A stretch of DNA of 64,000 nucleotides, taken from the NCBI RefSeq assembly GCF_030272615.1, contig NC_081405.1, positions 154,797,613-154,861,612 on the forward strand, given 5' to 3'. The position numbers and the translations under genes were made by a program. This document shows, piece after piece, positions 47,487 to 59,890 of this stretch. Under the pieces are notes generated by a model. That model was not told the origin of the DNA and did not search any database. It saw nothing but the letters and a program-made list of their open reading frames with translations. This DNA is from Cryptomeria japonica (Eukaryota > Streptophyta > Pinopsida > Cupressales > Cupressaceae). Each line of letters begins with the position of its first letter. The first letter of the stretch is position 1.

Positions 47487-47732
47487 TCATGAGTTTTGCC
47501 CTAGTTTCAGGAGAATGTGTTTTCTCGTGCCATAGTCCAAGGAGGAGTTGTATTGGACAAAGACAATGTGATTGAAGTGCTTTTGAGTCAACTTGTTCCG
47601 CTTCCTTGTGTGAATGGTCGAAAAGACACTCCAATTGTGCTCATAACCTGAAGTGCTACTAGATTGAGACAAAACATGGATGGCAATATTTTTAAGATTA
47701 GGTGTTCTTGCATCAAAATCTTCCCACCACAA
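47487..47732 (-). pseudogene. hAT transposase, C-terminal dimerisation domain fragment
   Basis: The minus-strand frame reads WWEDFDARTPNLKNIAIHVL, then SSSTSGYEHNWSVFSTIHT and KRNKLTQKHFNHIVFVQYN. This matches the hAT C-terminal dimerisation domain pattern (WW..F....P.L...A..VL...S.S...E.NWS.F...HT.KRN.L). The usual Cys-Glu-Arg of CERNWS is Tyr-Glu-His here. The rest of the transposase and the terminal inverted repeats were not found, so this is a relic. Confidence 0.75.
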
Positions 47733-48392
47733 ATGTAATGCCCCACCTACAAATTAAGCCATTTAATTGCAGACAATATGAGGAAAATATTTGTAACTGT
47801 GGCGAGTATTATTATTCCATGCGCCTTATAAAACGAGTCATGAGTCGTGAAGAATATTATTTGGAAGATATAGAAGGCATAGCTATAGTTGGATTTGAAG
47901 CAGAGTTATAGGGATGGTGACAAACATCGTTATTGTAAAGATCATCATCGTGGACATGGAGGTTGTGTGTATGACTGATGGTATGGTGATTGTGGTGGTT
48001 CTGGTGATCCTAAAGATAAAGATAAGGATGATCATCAGAGAGAAATGTTCTTGGCATCAATGACATTACTTGTATGAAAATTTAGGATACAAGATTGAGC
48101 GTGAGGTCACAGACGGTAGCATGATCTGCATTCGCTGATCAATATTTTGGAGTGAATTCTTTCATTGGTGGCATAAGAAGTCCGCTGAAGAAGTCCACAA
48201 AGAAGGAAATTGTGGATGTTAAGAATGAAGGATCATTCAATCTAGAATTTAAGATTGGTCTCTTATTGTTTCAGGTCATTGAATATACAGTAGAAATAAG
48301 AGTTCCCAATATAACAAATGTAAACCAGAGAGATGCGATGTCCATTGATACAGTTTATGAGGCTTATGAATGTAATTGAATGAAGTAACAGT
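47733..48392. other. unassigned DNA with a short hypothetical frame (48152-48379)
   Basis: A 75-codon plus-strand frame (MNSFIGGIRSPLKKSTKKEI...) is not low-complexity but matches no family I recognise. Its reading ends 14 bp before the target duplication of element F. Confidence 0.25.
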
Positions 48393-48397
48393 GAGTG

Positions 48398-49121
48398 TGT
48401 AAATGATATTCAAATTTATGTTCAAGTGTGAATTTATATATAATTATTTCTTTACTAATATTTTCTGTTTCTTATGTCATAGATTTCTGAAGATTACATT
48501 AATTATTTCGATGCATCCTCAGCACTTCTTTTACATATGCTTATAGTTCTATGCTTCACCGATCAAGGCATGCCTTGATCGGTCATGTCTTTTAGACATG
48601 CCCAATCAAGACATGTCTTGATCGGTGCATAGACACCGTTTCAATTAATATTACCACTTATCATATGTTAATGCCGATAACTATCGGTCACGTCATTTCT
48701 CTTTATCGTGAGTTATACCGATAGCTATCGGTCATGTTATTTAACATGCCAATAACTATTAATAATTGGGGCAACGTGAAGTAATAGAGTTACCCGATAA
48801 ATGATCGGGATAAGTTAATCATAGTCAACAGATAACTGATCGGTATTAACATGCATTTTAGAATGACAACTATTTAGTTATCATATGATAGCATAAATCA
48901 ATGCTATCATATGATAGCTATGGTAGTTATAATTCTGGTCTGATCACAGCATGAGTAATATTATCGATTATGCATATAAGATGGTTATAACAAGTTCATT
49001 TATTTAATCATGAGGTCTATACTTAAATTGTAGTTATATCGATGAGGTAGATGATTGAATGAGAGATAAATGAAGTCTCTCATTCAATCATTTATCTTAC
49101 CGAAGCTACTAAGTTTCAACA
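48398..49121 (-). repeat. 3' LTR of copia F (724 bp), rich in perfect palindromes
   Basis: Ends: TGTAAATGATATTC on the plus strand and AAGTTTCAACA at 49121. Palindromes: a 26-bp perfect one at 48558-48583 (arms ACCGATCAAGGCA), a near-perfect 24-bp one at 48602-48625, CCGATAACTATCGG (48674-48687), ACCGATAGCTATCGGT (48718-48733), a CCCGAT/ATCGGG hairpin (48793-48809), TATCATATGATA (48879-48890) and GCTATCATATGATAGC (48903-48918). Confidence 0.93.
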
Positions 49122-49648
49122 CTCCCTCTTAGCTAGGGAAGATAATTATAGACCCATGAAATAAGCATCATATTTTTCATAATAAAATGTATTATACGAC
49201 TACATAATACAAAGGATCATATCACATATGCTTGTAACATGAAGCATCACATAATGAGTGACATAGGAATATATAACATCATCTCGTGATATAGATATCA
49301 CATAACACGCGATATCAGTATCACATAACACGTGATACCTTGGATATAAAATACTTAAGAATGTTGAATTCCCTTATATCGAGGTTATGGCATGTGCATT
49401 GACATTACGTCACATAATGTCTACCATAACATATCATGGCACATCCATGAGTCAAAGTGATATCAAGTCAGCATGATATCAACATTACAAGATCGTCACC
49501 TCATAATGTTTAATACAAGTGTTCATAGTCTAAAAGATCGTCACCTTTTAGAATTGTACACAGGGGGTGGAGCCCATAAGGTCATAACACGACAAAAGAA
49601 GTTTACACATTAAACACCTCATATATTAGTACAGATTACAAAAACTGA

Positions 49649-52600
49649 TTATAACTCAATCATACCAAGACCTTTTCTGAAGTGTTCAACTTTTACTGTG
49701 GCTAGAGGTTTGGTCAGTATGTCTGCTGTCTGGTCTCCTGTATTGATGTATTGTAACTGAATCACATTTCTATCCACCATATCTCTCACATAGTGATAAG
49801 GGAACTCAATGTGTTTGGATCTATCATGAAATACAGGGTTTACGGAGAGTTTTATACAACTTTGATTGTAACAATGAATTATAGTAGGCTTCATTGGTCC
49901 TCGGAATAATCCCACAAGTAACTTCCGTAGCCATACAGCTTCTCGTGCAGCCATGGAAGCTGCGATATATTCAGCCTCTGTAGAGCTCTGAGCTACTAAA
50001 GACTGTTTTCTGCTAATCCAAGATATCATGGCTGAACCCAAGTTCAAGTAGCACCTTGAGGTGCTTTTCCTGTCAGTCACACTTCCAACCCAATTTGAAT
50101 CAGTGAACCTGAGTAGATTCAAATCAATATTCTCATACTTGAGTCCATAGTTGAGAGTGCCTTGAAGGTATCTCATTATATGTTTTACTGCCATAAGATG
50201 AATCTCCTTAGGTTCACACATGAATTGACTCAAGGCATTTACTGGATAACAGATATTAGGTCTAGTATGGACTAGATACATTAATGATCCAATCATTTGT
50301 CTGTAGAGTGTAGGATCTACCAATGGGGAATCTGTTGCTGCCTCCTTCAGTTTGTGAAGATTAGTTTCCATGGGAGAAGTCATTGGTCTACAGTTCATCA
50401 TGCCAAATCTCTTCAATATGTCTAAGGTGTACTTCCCTTGATTAAGCACAATATGGTCAGAGTTTTGCCAAACTTACAATCCAAGGAAGTAATGTAGAAG
50501 GCCTAAATCCTTCATATCAAACTCCTTCTCAGGGTCTTTCTTACATTGATCAATAAGGTGATTTTCTCTTGTAATCAAAAGATCATCAACACACAAGATC
50601 AATATCAACATCTCATCTTTGATTTGTTTGAAGTATAGATTTGGATTTGCGTCATTCTTTGAGAATCCTAATCCCATGAGGTAGCTGTCAATTCTTTCAT
50701 ACCAGGCCTTGGGGGCTTGTTTTAGTCCATATAGTGCTTTCTTTAATTTGCACACATGTGATTTTGCATTGTGAATCTCAAACCCTTCTGGTTGCTCTAA
50801 GTAGACTTCCTCCTCAATTTTCCCATTTAGGAAAGTAGTTTTTACATCCATCTGATGGACTTTCCATCCTTTGGCTGCTGCAATGGCTAGTACTGCTCTG
50901 ACTGAGGTGTATCTAGCAACTGGAGCAAAAGTCTCATCATAGTCAATTCCCTCCTTTTGTGAGAACCCTCTGGCTACAAATCTAGCTTTATGTTTTTCTA
51001 TCCTACCATCTGCAACATGTTTGATTTTGAATAGCCACTTGGATGAAACAACAGATTTTCTTTTTGGTCTAGGAACAATTTCCCAAACATCATTGTTTAA
51101 GTTGGATTAATATTCCTTTGACATGGCATCTTTCCATACTTGGTGTTTGAGTGCTTCTGATACATTAGAAGGTTCTGATTTGGAGAGATCATTCATTAGG
51201 GCTACATAGCTAGTGAATCTTTGGGGCCTCTTACTTTCTCTAAAGGTCCCTGAAGGAGCTACGAAATTCCTTGCATCTTCCATTGTTTTGTGAACCCATA
51301 GTGGTCTTTTCTTAGGGTTTTCCTGGTGTGGAATCTGAACTTCATTCTCATTCTCTTCTGAATACTCCCTCTGAACCTCAGGAACAGGGTCCTTTTCTAG
51401 GTCTGAAGATGGAACATAAGTCTCTGACTCAATAGAGTATCTAGCCCTTTTGAAGGCTATGTCTTCTTCAAATATTACATCTCTATTGAGTTCAATATTA
51501 CTATGTCTAGGTACAAATATTCTATCGGCTTTAGAAGTTTCACTATACCCAACAAAGATTCCTTTTCTTCCAGAAGGTTCTAGTTTTGTTCTTTTCTCTT
51601 TAGGTATATGAATATAAATAGGGCATCCGAATATCCTAAAGTGAGTGATATCAGGGTTTATACCTGTGAAAACTTCTTCAAGGGTTTTATCTTCAATGTG
51701 GGAGTGAGGGCATCTATTTTGTATGTTTACAACAGTGTTGGAGGCTTCTGCCCAAAGATGAGTTTCTAAGTTTTGGTCAAGAAGCATGGCTTTGGCTGCC
51801 TCTACAATGGTTCTATTTTTTCTCTCAGCAACCCCATTTTGTTGAGGGTTGTAGGGGACAGTGAACTCTCTCTTAATCCCAACATCTTTACAAAATTCTC
51901 TAAAGATGTCTAAGGTGTATTCCCTCCCATTATCAATCCTCAAGGTTTTTATTTTCCTTTTGGAAGAGTTTTCAGAGAGGGATTTGAATTCCTTAAATCT
52001 CTTGAGAATCTCTTTCAATTCTTTACGTTTAAGAAAATAGATCCAAGTCTTCCTGGAGAAGTCATCAATGAATATTACATAGCAAAGGAACCCCCCTAAT
52101 GATGGTATAGACATTGGCCCATATAGGTCAGAGTGAACTAGCTCTAAAACATTGCTTGTTTTCCTAGAACTATTCTGAAAGGAACTCTTAGTATTTTTGC
52201 CTAGGGCACACCCCTTACATGTACCAGAATGGTATTGTTTTAACTTAGGCAAACCAGTTACTAATTTTTCCATTGAACATAAAGCACGGAAGTTTAAATG
52301 ACCTAATCTTCTATGCCAAATTTCATTTGAATATGTAATCTCATGAAGTAGGGCTAGGTTAGATTCAGTACATACCTCGTATAAATAGCCTTTTCTATGT
52401 CCTAGGGTTGTAGCCTTCTTGATGGAAGAGTTTTGTGGCTATATTAGAACTTTACCATTCATGAATGTTATTCTGTACCCATCATCTTCAAGTGCGGATA
52501 TGGAGATTAAGTTCCTCTTGATGTTAGGAACATATAGGACTCCAGTGAGTTGAAGAGACATGCCTGTCTTCAGCTTAATGGTGCAGGTACCGACGCCTTT

Positions 52601-53584
52601 CACTGGATGTGCAGAGTCATCACCAATGGTTACTTCCTCATCAGTTTCTTCTGCCATGGAATCCAGTAATTCTCTATACCCAATGATGTGTCTTGAAGAC
52701 CCACTGTCAATGATCCAGGTGTTAGATTTATTGGACACTTGACTGGAGAGAGCAGAGTAGAATACATGCTTCTCGGAGTCATATTCTTACCCTTTAACTT
52801 TTGCAAATGTAGCTTGTTGTTTGATTCTATCTGGACATCTTGCTGCATAGTGTCCATATTGATCACACCTAAAGCATTGAATGTGAGAGTTGTCTCTTTT
52901 AGATGACCTTTTGTCATGTCAGTTCTTTCTCTTCTTGAAGTGTTTCGTCTCATTTTTCTTGTTGGAGTTGGTATTTAAAACATGGAGATCATCTATATTC
53001 TTTTGTTTGATCCCCTTCTTATTTAGCCTTGACTCTTCTTGAAGACAATTTGCTCTTAGCCTATCAAATTTTGGATATTTATCTCTTACACTGATGCCTT
53101 GGATGAATGTCTCCCATGTACCAGGCAACCCATCTAGAGCAATGAGCGTTAGCTCTTTGCTCTGGATCTCATATCCAAGCGTTGCCAGTTCATCCCTTAG
53201 GGCTGATATCTGCATAAAGTATGCATTGATTGACTCCCCTTTGTTCATACTTATATGATTTATTTCTCTTTTTAGAGCCAGGGTTCTACTTGCATTATTT
53301 ATTTCAAATGCAATTTTGAGTGATTTGAACATATGATAGGCAGTTTCATGTTTTGTTATTATTGGCATGATGTGATTTCTTACTCCATCGACTATGATCT
53401 TCATAGCTTTTTCATTTCCCTCGACCCATGTTGATTTGTCAAGTTCATCCTCTAGTTCTTCAGATTCAACTTTAATAAATGATTCAAACTTGTTTTCTTT
53501 TAGAATCATTTTAATTCTGAACTTCCATGCTGAGAAATTGTCGCCTCCTTCAAGTCTGTCCTCAAATCTGATAGCGTTAGCCAT
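49649..53584 (-). pseudogene. copia F gag-pol polyprotein, decayed
   Basis: One minus-strand frame carries all domains. They are Gag from ATG 53584 (FEDRLEGGDNFSAWKFRI), CCHC knuckle CFRCDQYGHYAARC (near 52860), protease (WIIDSGSSRHII near 52715), pre-integrase (C-terminal part CKGCALGKNTKSSF near 52210) and integrase core (ELVHSDLYGPM at 52150, RIDNGREYT near 51930). They continue with RT (MDVKTTFLNG at 50851, LCVDDLLIT near 50590) and RNase H (SLVAQSSTEAEYIAASMAARE near 49980), ending ADILTKPLATVKVEHF. In-frame stops occur at 52919, 52787, 52439, 51107 and 50474, with no frameshift. It is intermediate in decay between D and C. Confidence 0.92.
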
Positions 53585-53653
53585 GGGAAATATGATGTTT
53601 ATATCTTCGGTTTGAACTTCTCAAATTTGAATGCCTCAGGTTCGATCAGCGTG

Positions 53654-53665
53654 GCTCTGATACCA
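53654..53665 (-). other. primer binding site of copia F
   Basis: GCTCTGATACCA (reverse complement of TGGTATCAGAGC) directly abuts the LTR start at 53666. Confidence 0.93.
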
Positions 53666-54368
53666 TGTAAATGATATTCAAATTTATGTTCAAGTGTGAA
53701 TTTATATATATTATTATTTCTTTACTAATATTTTCTGTTTCTTATGTCATAGATTTCTGAAGATTACATTAATTATTTCGATGCATCCTCAGCACTTCTT
53801 TTGCATATACTTATAGTTCTATGCCTTGATCGGTCATGTCTTTTAGACATGCTCGATCAAGACATGTCTTGATCGGTGCATAGACACCGTTTCAATTAAT
53901 ATTACCACTTATCATATGTTAATGCCGATAACTATCAGTCACGTCATTTCTCTTTATCGTGAGTTATACCGATAGCTATCGGTCACGTTATTTAACATGC
54001 CGATAACTATTAATAATCGGGGCAACGTGAAGTAATATAATTACCCGATAAATGATCGGGATAAGTTAATCATAGTCAACAGATAAATGATCGGTATTAA
54101 CATGCATTTTAGAATGATAACTATTATAGTTATCATATGATAGCATTAATCGATGCTATCATATGATAGCTATGGTAGTTATAATTCTGGTTTGATCACA
54201 GCATGAGTAATATTACCGATTATGCATATAAGATGGTTATAATAAGTTCATTTATTTAATCATGAGGTCTATACTTAAATTGTAGTTATATCGATAAGGT
54301 AGATGATTGAATGAGAGATAAATGTCTCATTCAATCATTTATCTTACCGAAGCTACTAAGTTTCAACA
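53666..54368 (-). repeat. 5' LTR of copia F (703 bp)
   Basis: Matches the copy at 48398-49121. It lacks 19 bp that form most of the left arm of the 26-bp palindrome and has a 5-bp loss near 54322. The other palindromes are retained with a few substitutions. Confidence 0.93.
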
Positions 54369-54393
54369 GAGTGCTTAATAATCAATGAACAAG

Positions 54394-54396
<3 letters not shown>

Positions 54397-54441
<45 letters not shown>
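54397..54441. repeat. (AG)n microsatellite
   Basis: About 22 uninterrupted AG dinucleotides, beginning 24 bp after the F target duplication. Confidence 0.97.
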
Positions 54442-54444
<3 letters not shown>

Positions 54445-55560
54445 AATATTTCACCTCTATGATCCGTAATAATAGTGTTGGCCATTTGCTTGTTGGCAGA
54501 TAGTACTTAGACAAGTTTTCCTTAAACCAGTGCTTAAAATTTAAAAAGATAATAAAAAAAGAGCACTCAAGAAATAATAATCAATATTTTAAATTCAATA
54601 ATGTTTAATGAAAAGTCAAAGGTTGTGGAAGGAAGAGCTATGACTGTTGAAGGATTTAAGGTATAAAAGGAGGATCAAACAAAGAGAGGAAATATCAATT
54701 TTGGAAAAAGTTTTTGCATATCTATTTATTACTTCTTTGTATTGTATAAACTATAAACCAATTCTCTTACTTCTTTGTGTTGTATAAACCAATTCTCTTA
54801 CAGCCTGAGGATGATACCTGTGGCTATCCAGCCAACTAAAACACAACTCATAAAGGGGAGTTTTCAAAAAAATGGCTAAGTGTCTCCTTCATATGATCTG
54901 TGTTTTAGTTTACTGGAAAGACATTTCCCCTCATGATTATACAATTAAGGATGGAAACCTTTAATTGCCATTGCTGAATTAGGGACAAAAACCCTGATTC
55001 AGGCAGATCTGAAAGCACTTTAAAAACAGATATACCAGAGGAAATCATTACAGTTTGAAGAAGATAGAATAGCAGAATAAAGGATAAATGTTATATTTTT
55101 CAAGAGATAAATTATTAGTTTCCAAGCTGAATTATATTACCAAAATTACAGTTTCTGAATAAAATAATATTTATGATTAATATTTCAATTATGATTGTGA
55201 GTTAAGGTTATCATATTAAAAGAAAATAAGAAATGTTCTAGAATGGGACATTACAATTGTTATCAGAGCCCTGATCTTGCCAACCTGCAGGGTCAAAAGC
55301 TAACATCTGAGTGCAGATCTACAATGGACACATGAGTAAACATGAACCTAGGAGAAAGAATATGGATTGGAGATCTAAGTTCTTATTGAAGGAAGAAGAC
55401 ATAGACCCTATCCAAGAGGCACAATCAAAGAGTCAAGACTTCAAAAACAAGCTTTTGGAGCAATTTTGTAGCAGCCAAAGAACTCTAAAATCACTTAGTA
55501 AAACAGGAAAAGATCCTGTCTAAAGAGTAGTAGAGGTTTAGTTAGAAAGAGATGAGTGCA
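54442..55560 (+). mobile_element. gypsy-type LTR 3' part with primer site and start of gag
   Basis: GGTATAAAAGGAGG at 54659-54672 is TATA-like. The LTR end GGGACATTACA (55255) is followed by TTGTTATCAGAGCC (55257-55270), a Met primer site with one mismatch. After it, 55311-55522 encodes a basic, then charged segment (HEPRRKNMDWRSKF) that could be the beginning of a gag. The rest of the element is missing and the LTR 5' boundary is not identified. Confidence 0.5.
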
Positions 55561-56015
55561 AGCTTTGCGTTCTGTAAATATGATCAGAAGTGTGCTATTT
55601 ATAAATCCAAAATATTTCATGAACATTAATCTGGTCTTGCAGAATTTGGCAACCCTGCCTGCCTGGGCACAGCTCTCACAACTATTTAAGGTTATACAGT
55701 TTTTAGGTCAATGTGCATTGTGAGGTCACAAATGGGAGACCTCACCCCCATTTAAACATTCAACAATACCACCCCAGTGGGTTTGAACCTTGATGGCAAG
55801 AACAACACCACAACTTAACCATCACAACATGCCACTACTGGCTTGGCAACTTCTAATTTGCTATCATTAGTTTATCGAATTTGGTGCAATGTCCATGCTT
55901 ATGAAGAAGTCACACTTATCTCTGCATAGAATAGAAATATATGAAGTAGTAAAAAGAATTCAGTCTTGATTTAAATTGTAATGAGATCAAAACAACTCAT
56001 AAAGACACTACCTTC
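55561..56015. other. unassigned non-coding DNA
   Basis: No open frame of note. GGGTTTGAACCT near 55786 resembles a tRNA B box, but no A box or tRNA fold accompanies it. Confidence 0.45.
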
Positions 56016-56745
56016 TGTTGGTGTCTGTTTTATCATCTACCAAACATTAGGATAGGATACCCGAAGGTATTCTATCCTCTCCTGAAAAATCACTACTGAT
56101 TCCAAGGTCTATATGTGCGAACAAGCGACTTTAGTGGAATAGCTTCTTGGGTAGTGTATGCTGAAATTTCAAGGGGGACTTACATTTGACAAGTATCTTG
56201 AACTGCTGGACTTAGATGGATTTAGCAATTTTAGGCTCTTCTTTTTTTGGGGAATTTTCTGGGATTTAGACTTTAAAAAGAAAGGGAAAAAGAGACAGGG
56301 TTTAGGAAGGCTAATCTAATCCTACGAATTTCGGAGACGGTATCAACTGGGTGCTCTCGAGAAACCAAACCTTGCTTCGCCACACTAGGGACAACTACAC
56401 AAGGCCGGTGCAATCTTCAATGGGTTGTGCTTATGATCGAGATGTTGGGATGCACAGGGGATGGGCTCATACTAACTTTGCACGGTAGAATGGAAATCAT
56501 CCATTTACCAAAAGTATGAGTGGAGATACACCATCAATTGACACTTATCAAATCCTTCATTCATATTAACAACAATGAAAGCAAATCTAGATTAATTTTA
56601 ACTAAGTGTTGATGCAATTGAAACCATGCAAATCATTCAAATAATAGAGATTACAAAGCAGCGCACATGCAATATATCATCTGGAAATGACCTTAAGCAA
56701 CAATACATCAAAAAACCTCACCCCTCCAAATGAGAGGAGGTAGCC

Positions 56746-56833
56746 TTATATAGTTTTCAAGAATAAATGAACGGCCGAGATCAAACAGTGATCAAGGGCC
56801 TAGATTGAAAGCTATAAACCCTAATTAGGGTTT
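56746..56833 (-). promoter_or_regulatory. H1 promoter: TATA box and double telobox
   Basis: On the minus strand CTATATAA (56746-56753) is preceded by AAACCCTAATTAGGGTTT (56816-56833), two teloboxes (AAACCCTA) in inverted back-to-back orientation. The same pair recurs in H2 with equal spacing. Confidence 0.7.
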
Positions 56834-57239
56834 CCCAAAATTAACTACCCTCGACCAATTACATTTGGGACACTTGTCCTTCTTGCTAAATATGAACCAT
56901 CAATGAAAATAGAAGGTTGTTGCATTGTGAAGTGTGCCCTTCTAGAAGCTTCTGGATAAGTCAGGTTCATCGAACCTGGACATGCTGACTTGGAGCGATC
57001 TGATCGGTTGGAAAATGACGAGGCGCCACCTCAACGTGTTGGATGTCTTCCTTGAATTCTACAATTTGTGTCAAGAAATTGTCTAAGTATGGAAATTTGA
57101 TTCCTTCTTGTCACCATTTGATTCTGCTTGGGAGCTTGTCTTTTTAATTCCTTCAGGAGATGAAATCCTTCAAGAAGTTGGAAGTTTATCTAACTTTTCC
57201 ATATTTTCACCAAGTCTGAGAACTTTTCTTTCTTGATGC

Positions 57240-57720
57240 CTTGAGATTCTTTCAAGTGCCTCGACTTTGTAGAAGAAATCCCCTCGTGAAGTTTTTCTCA
57301 TACTTAGCCAAATTTTGGCCCTCTATACTCGGACGAACCTTGCTCGTGGTCCCGTCTTCAATTCTGAATTTGGCTCAAAACTCCATTTGTGTTTTTTGTG
57401 ATGATCCTGCCTTCAGTTGCCAATTTATGTTGCATGGGAGGAGGGTAAAAGCTCTAGATAACCCCTTGCAAATATGAAATGATGGGATCAAGTTGTTCAG
57501 GCATTCGCTGTGATCATGTCCTTCTTCTCGATACCCTGACATGCCTTCATCATAATTGAGGAAATTGGAATTTTCTTTGTGAAACATTTCCCATACTTAG
57601 CCAAATTTTGACTATCTTCATGCCTGAATGAACCTTGCCTGTGAACTTGTCCTCAATCTTTCGTTTGGCTTGAAACCCCAACTGCGATCTCTATGATGAT
57701 CCCGCTTCTATTTCCTCCTA
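57240..57720. repeat. diverged tandem duplication of about 300 bp in H1
   Basis: The block from CATACTTAGCCAAATTTTGG (57299) through ATGATCCTGCCTTC is repeated from CATACTTAGCCAAATTTTGA (57593) through ATGATCCCGCTTCT. Further ATACTTAGCC echoes are at 57823 and 57905. Confidence 0.7.
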
Positions 57721-58396
57721 CGACCTGTAAAACCAGAGGAAAATAAGTTAGAAATCTATCTTGGATTAAAGAAAATCGAGGCTGCAAACGGCTAAGTGTT
57801 TGGAAAATTTCACTTCATTTTCATACTTAGCCATGAGAATGGGATTTTCACATGTAAATTCTCCAACCTTCAAGATAACTGTGATCACAATCCAACACCA
57901 AGTGTTATAACTCCGAAAATTTCTTATACGTAGCCAAAAAAATGATTTTCCTCCCTTAGAAATTCGAACAAATTCACTAAAAATCATTTCTCAAACTCTG
58001 GAAAAACTCAGAAAATACATAAATCTACATCATGAATTTAATTTCACCTTCAAAAATACTCAAAAATTCAGGAGAGATTCAATAATTCATCCTTATACTG
58101 GTTGTCTTTCTCCAAAAATCTATGAAACTTTTGTCAAAAAAGTTTATCCAACTTCCAGCAATATCCAAAACTTTCTCTAGATGAACTCCAAATTGAAAGT
58201 ATTTTACTATGCTCTCCTTAATATTTTCGAACTTCTTGGTGTAGAATGAAGTTTACAACGAAGTATTTTTAAATAAAGTTAAATCCTCAATCAGAAACCC
58301 TTAAAATCTTCCAAATCATGTTTCCAATTTTAACTTCATTCTTTTGGAAAGTGTTGTCATGTTTCCAAATTCGAAGAAAATATCTTCCAAAAGTTT

Positions 58397-58560
58397 CCAA
58401 TTTGGCTATAAGTTCGAAATATTTATTAATCTTCCAATATTCTCTTTAAAAAAACTTTCCATTTTGGATTTAAGTTCGAAATCCTCATCAATCTTCCAAT
58501 ATTCTCCTTTTGAAAACTTTCTATTTTGGATTTAAGTTCGAAATCTTGAAGGATTTTCAT
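58397..58560. repeat. tandem repeat, about 65 bp, three copies
   Basis: The unit TTTCCATTTTGGATTTAAGT, TCGAAAT and AATCTTCCAATATTCTC recurs at 58402, 58456 and 58518, the last partial. Confidence 0.8.
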
Positions 58561-58609
58561 GACATCACTTTGTATTTTCGTTGATTCTGTTTGACTTTCA
58601 TGTGTAGGC

Positions 58610-59835
58610 GGACTTTTGGAGGCTTACCTTCATCTTCCTCAAACTTGGGCGGACTTTCCTTACCTCTCCAAGGCATGGCGGAGTTTGAGAAGGCTCTTCA
58701 ACATCATACTTAGCATCTACTTCCTTGGGCGGAGTTTTGAAGGGTCCCTTCAACATGGAGGGCGGACTTTGGAGCAAAGCTCAATCAAGGCGAATTTTTG
58801 GCTAAGGCATAGGGCGGACTTTGGAACACACCCCCTAGGCGGACTTCTAAGACATCTCCAACATGGGCAGACTTCTAAGACATCTCCAACATGGGCAGAC
58901 TTCTGGACCTTTGCATCATTTTGCTAGGGTAGGGCGGAGTTTTGATGGGTCTCCAACATAGGGCGGACTTTGGACTTCACCCCTTGGGCACCCCACACAC
59001 ATGGCGGACTTTAGAGTGTTGGCCATCATGGCCTCTTCCAAAACATGGCGGACTTTGAAGGGTTGGCCACCAACATGGTAGGATAGGACGGAGTTTCAAG
59101 ACCATTCACTCAGCAGCACCTTGGGCGGAGTTTTGGATGATTAGCACCATGGGTGGAGTTTTGGTGAGTCCCCTTAGGCATGGCGGACTTTGGAGGCCTC
59201 TCCTCATGGCTCTCCCTAACATGTGTGGTGGACTTTAGGCTAGGCTCCCACCACTTTGAAGACCTTGGGCGGACTTTGGAGGTTGCTCTTCAAAAATCTT
59301 CCCAACCTATGGCGGACTTTGGAGGTTGCTCCTCATAGGCAGACTTCTAGACCTCTCCATCATGTTGCTAGGGTAGGGCGGACTTCTAAGGACTCTCAAT
59401 GCTTGGAGGGCGGAGTTTGGACAAGGCTCCCACATCTTCTTTTCTCATTCCCCATGGAGGGCGGAGTTTGGACAAGGCTCCCACATCTTCTTTTCTCATT
59501 CCACAAGGCATAGGGCGGAGTTTAAGAGGCATGACCACCAATTGACATGCTTGGGCGGAGTTTTGATGTCCTTACCATCTTCACCAACAAGTTTGGGCGG
59601 ACTTTGGAGAGTCCACAAGACTTGGCGGAGTTTTGAAGCCTCTCAAGGCGGACTTTAGGAAGGTCTCCTTGAGGGCGGGGTTCTATGCTCCCTCTTCATA
59701 GCCTCTCCAACATGCATGGCGGACTTCAGACACCTCTCAACATGGCGGACTTTTGGTCTACCTCCCAACATGGCGGACTTCTAGACCTTTGCTCTTCAAG
59801 GCGGACTTTTGGAGGCTCTCAAGAGGGCGGACTAT
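58610..59835. repeat. array of about 36 GGCGGACTT/GGCGGAGTT motifs
   Basis: The core GGGCGGA(C/G)TTT(T)GGAG recurs every 24-55 bp, separated by C-rich variable spacers such as CCTCTCCAACAT. I counted about 36 copies, including degenerate GGCAGACTT and GGTGGAGTT versions. GC-rich, in AT-rich surroundings, with no stable reading frame across the array. Confidence 0.9.
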
Positions 59836-59890
59836 ATATGAAATATAACATTTAAGTATAAGAGTATACTTTAAGTTATATTTCATATAT
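59834..59890. repeat. long inverted repeat bordering the H1 array
   Basis: Left arm 59834-59860, loop AGAG, right arm 59865-59890: about 26 bp per arm with one or two mismatches. The left-arm sequence AATATAACATTTAAGTATA recurs at the right border of the H2 array (63968-63986). Confidence 0.9.

Larger units (their letters stand above)
48398..54368 (-). mobile_element. copia element F, complete (5971 bp), minus strand
   Basis: A perfect target duplication GAGTG (48393-48397 and 54369-54373) flanks LTRs of 724 and 703 bp. A Met primer site touches the right LTR, and a gag-pol frame runs leftward with several stops. Removing F joins the sequence before 48393 to the AG microsatellite region at 54397. 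Confidence 0.95.

Noticed and set aside
55740-55800. tRNA gene or SINE suggested by GGGTTTGAACCT near 55786
   Set aside because: No A box, cloverleaf arms or poly-A/T tail found at suitable spacing.
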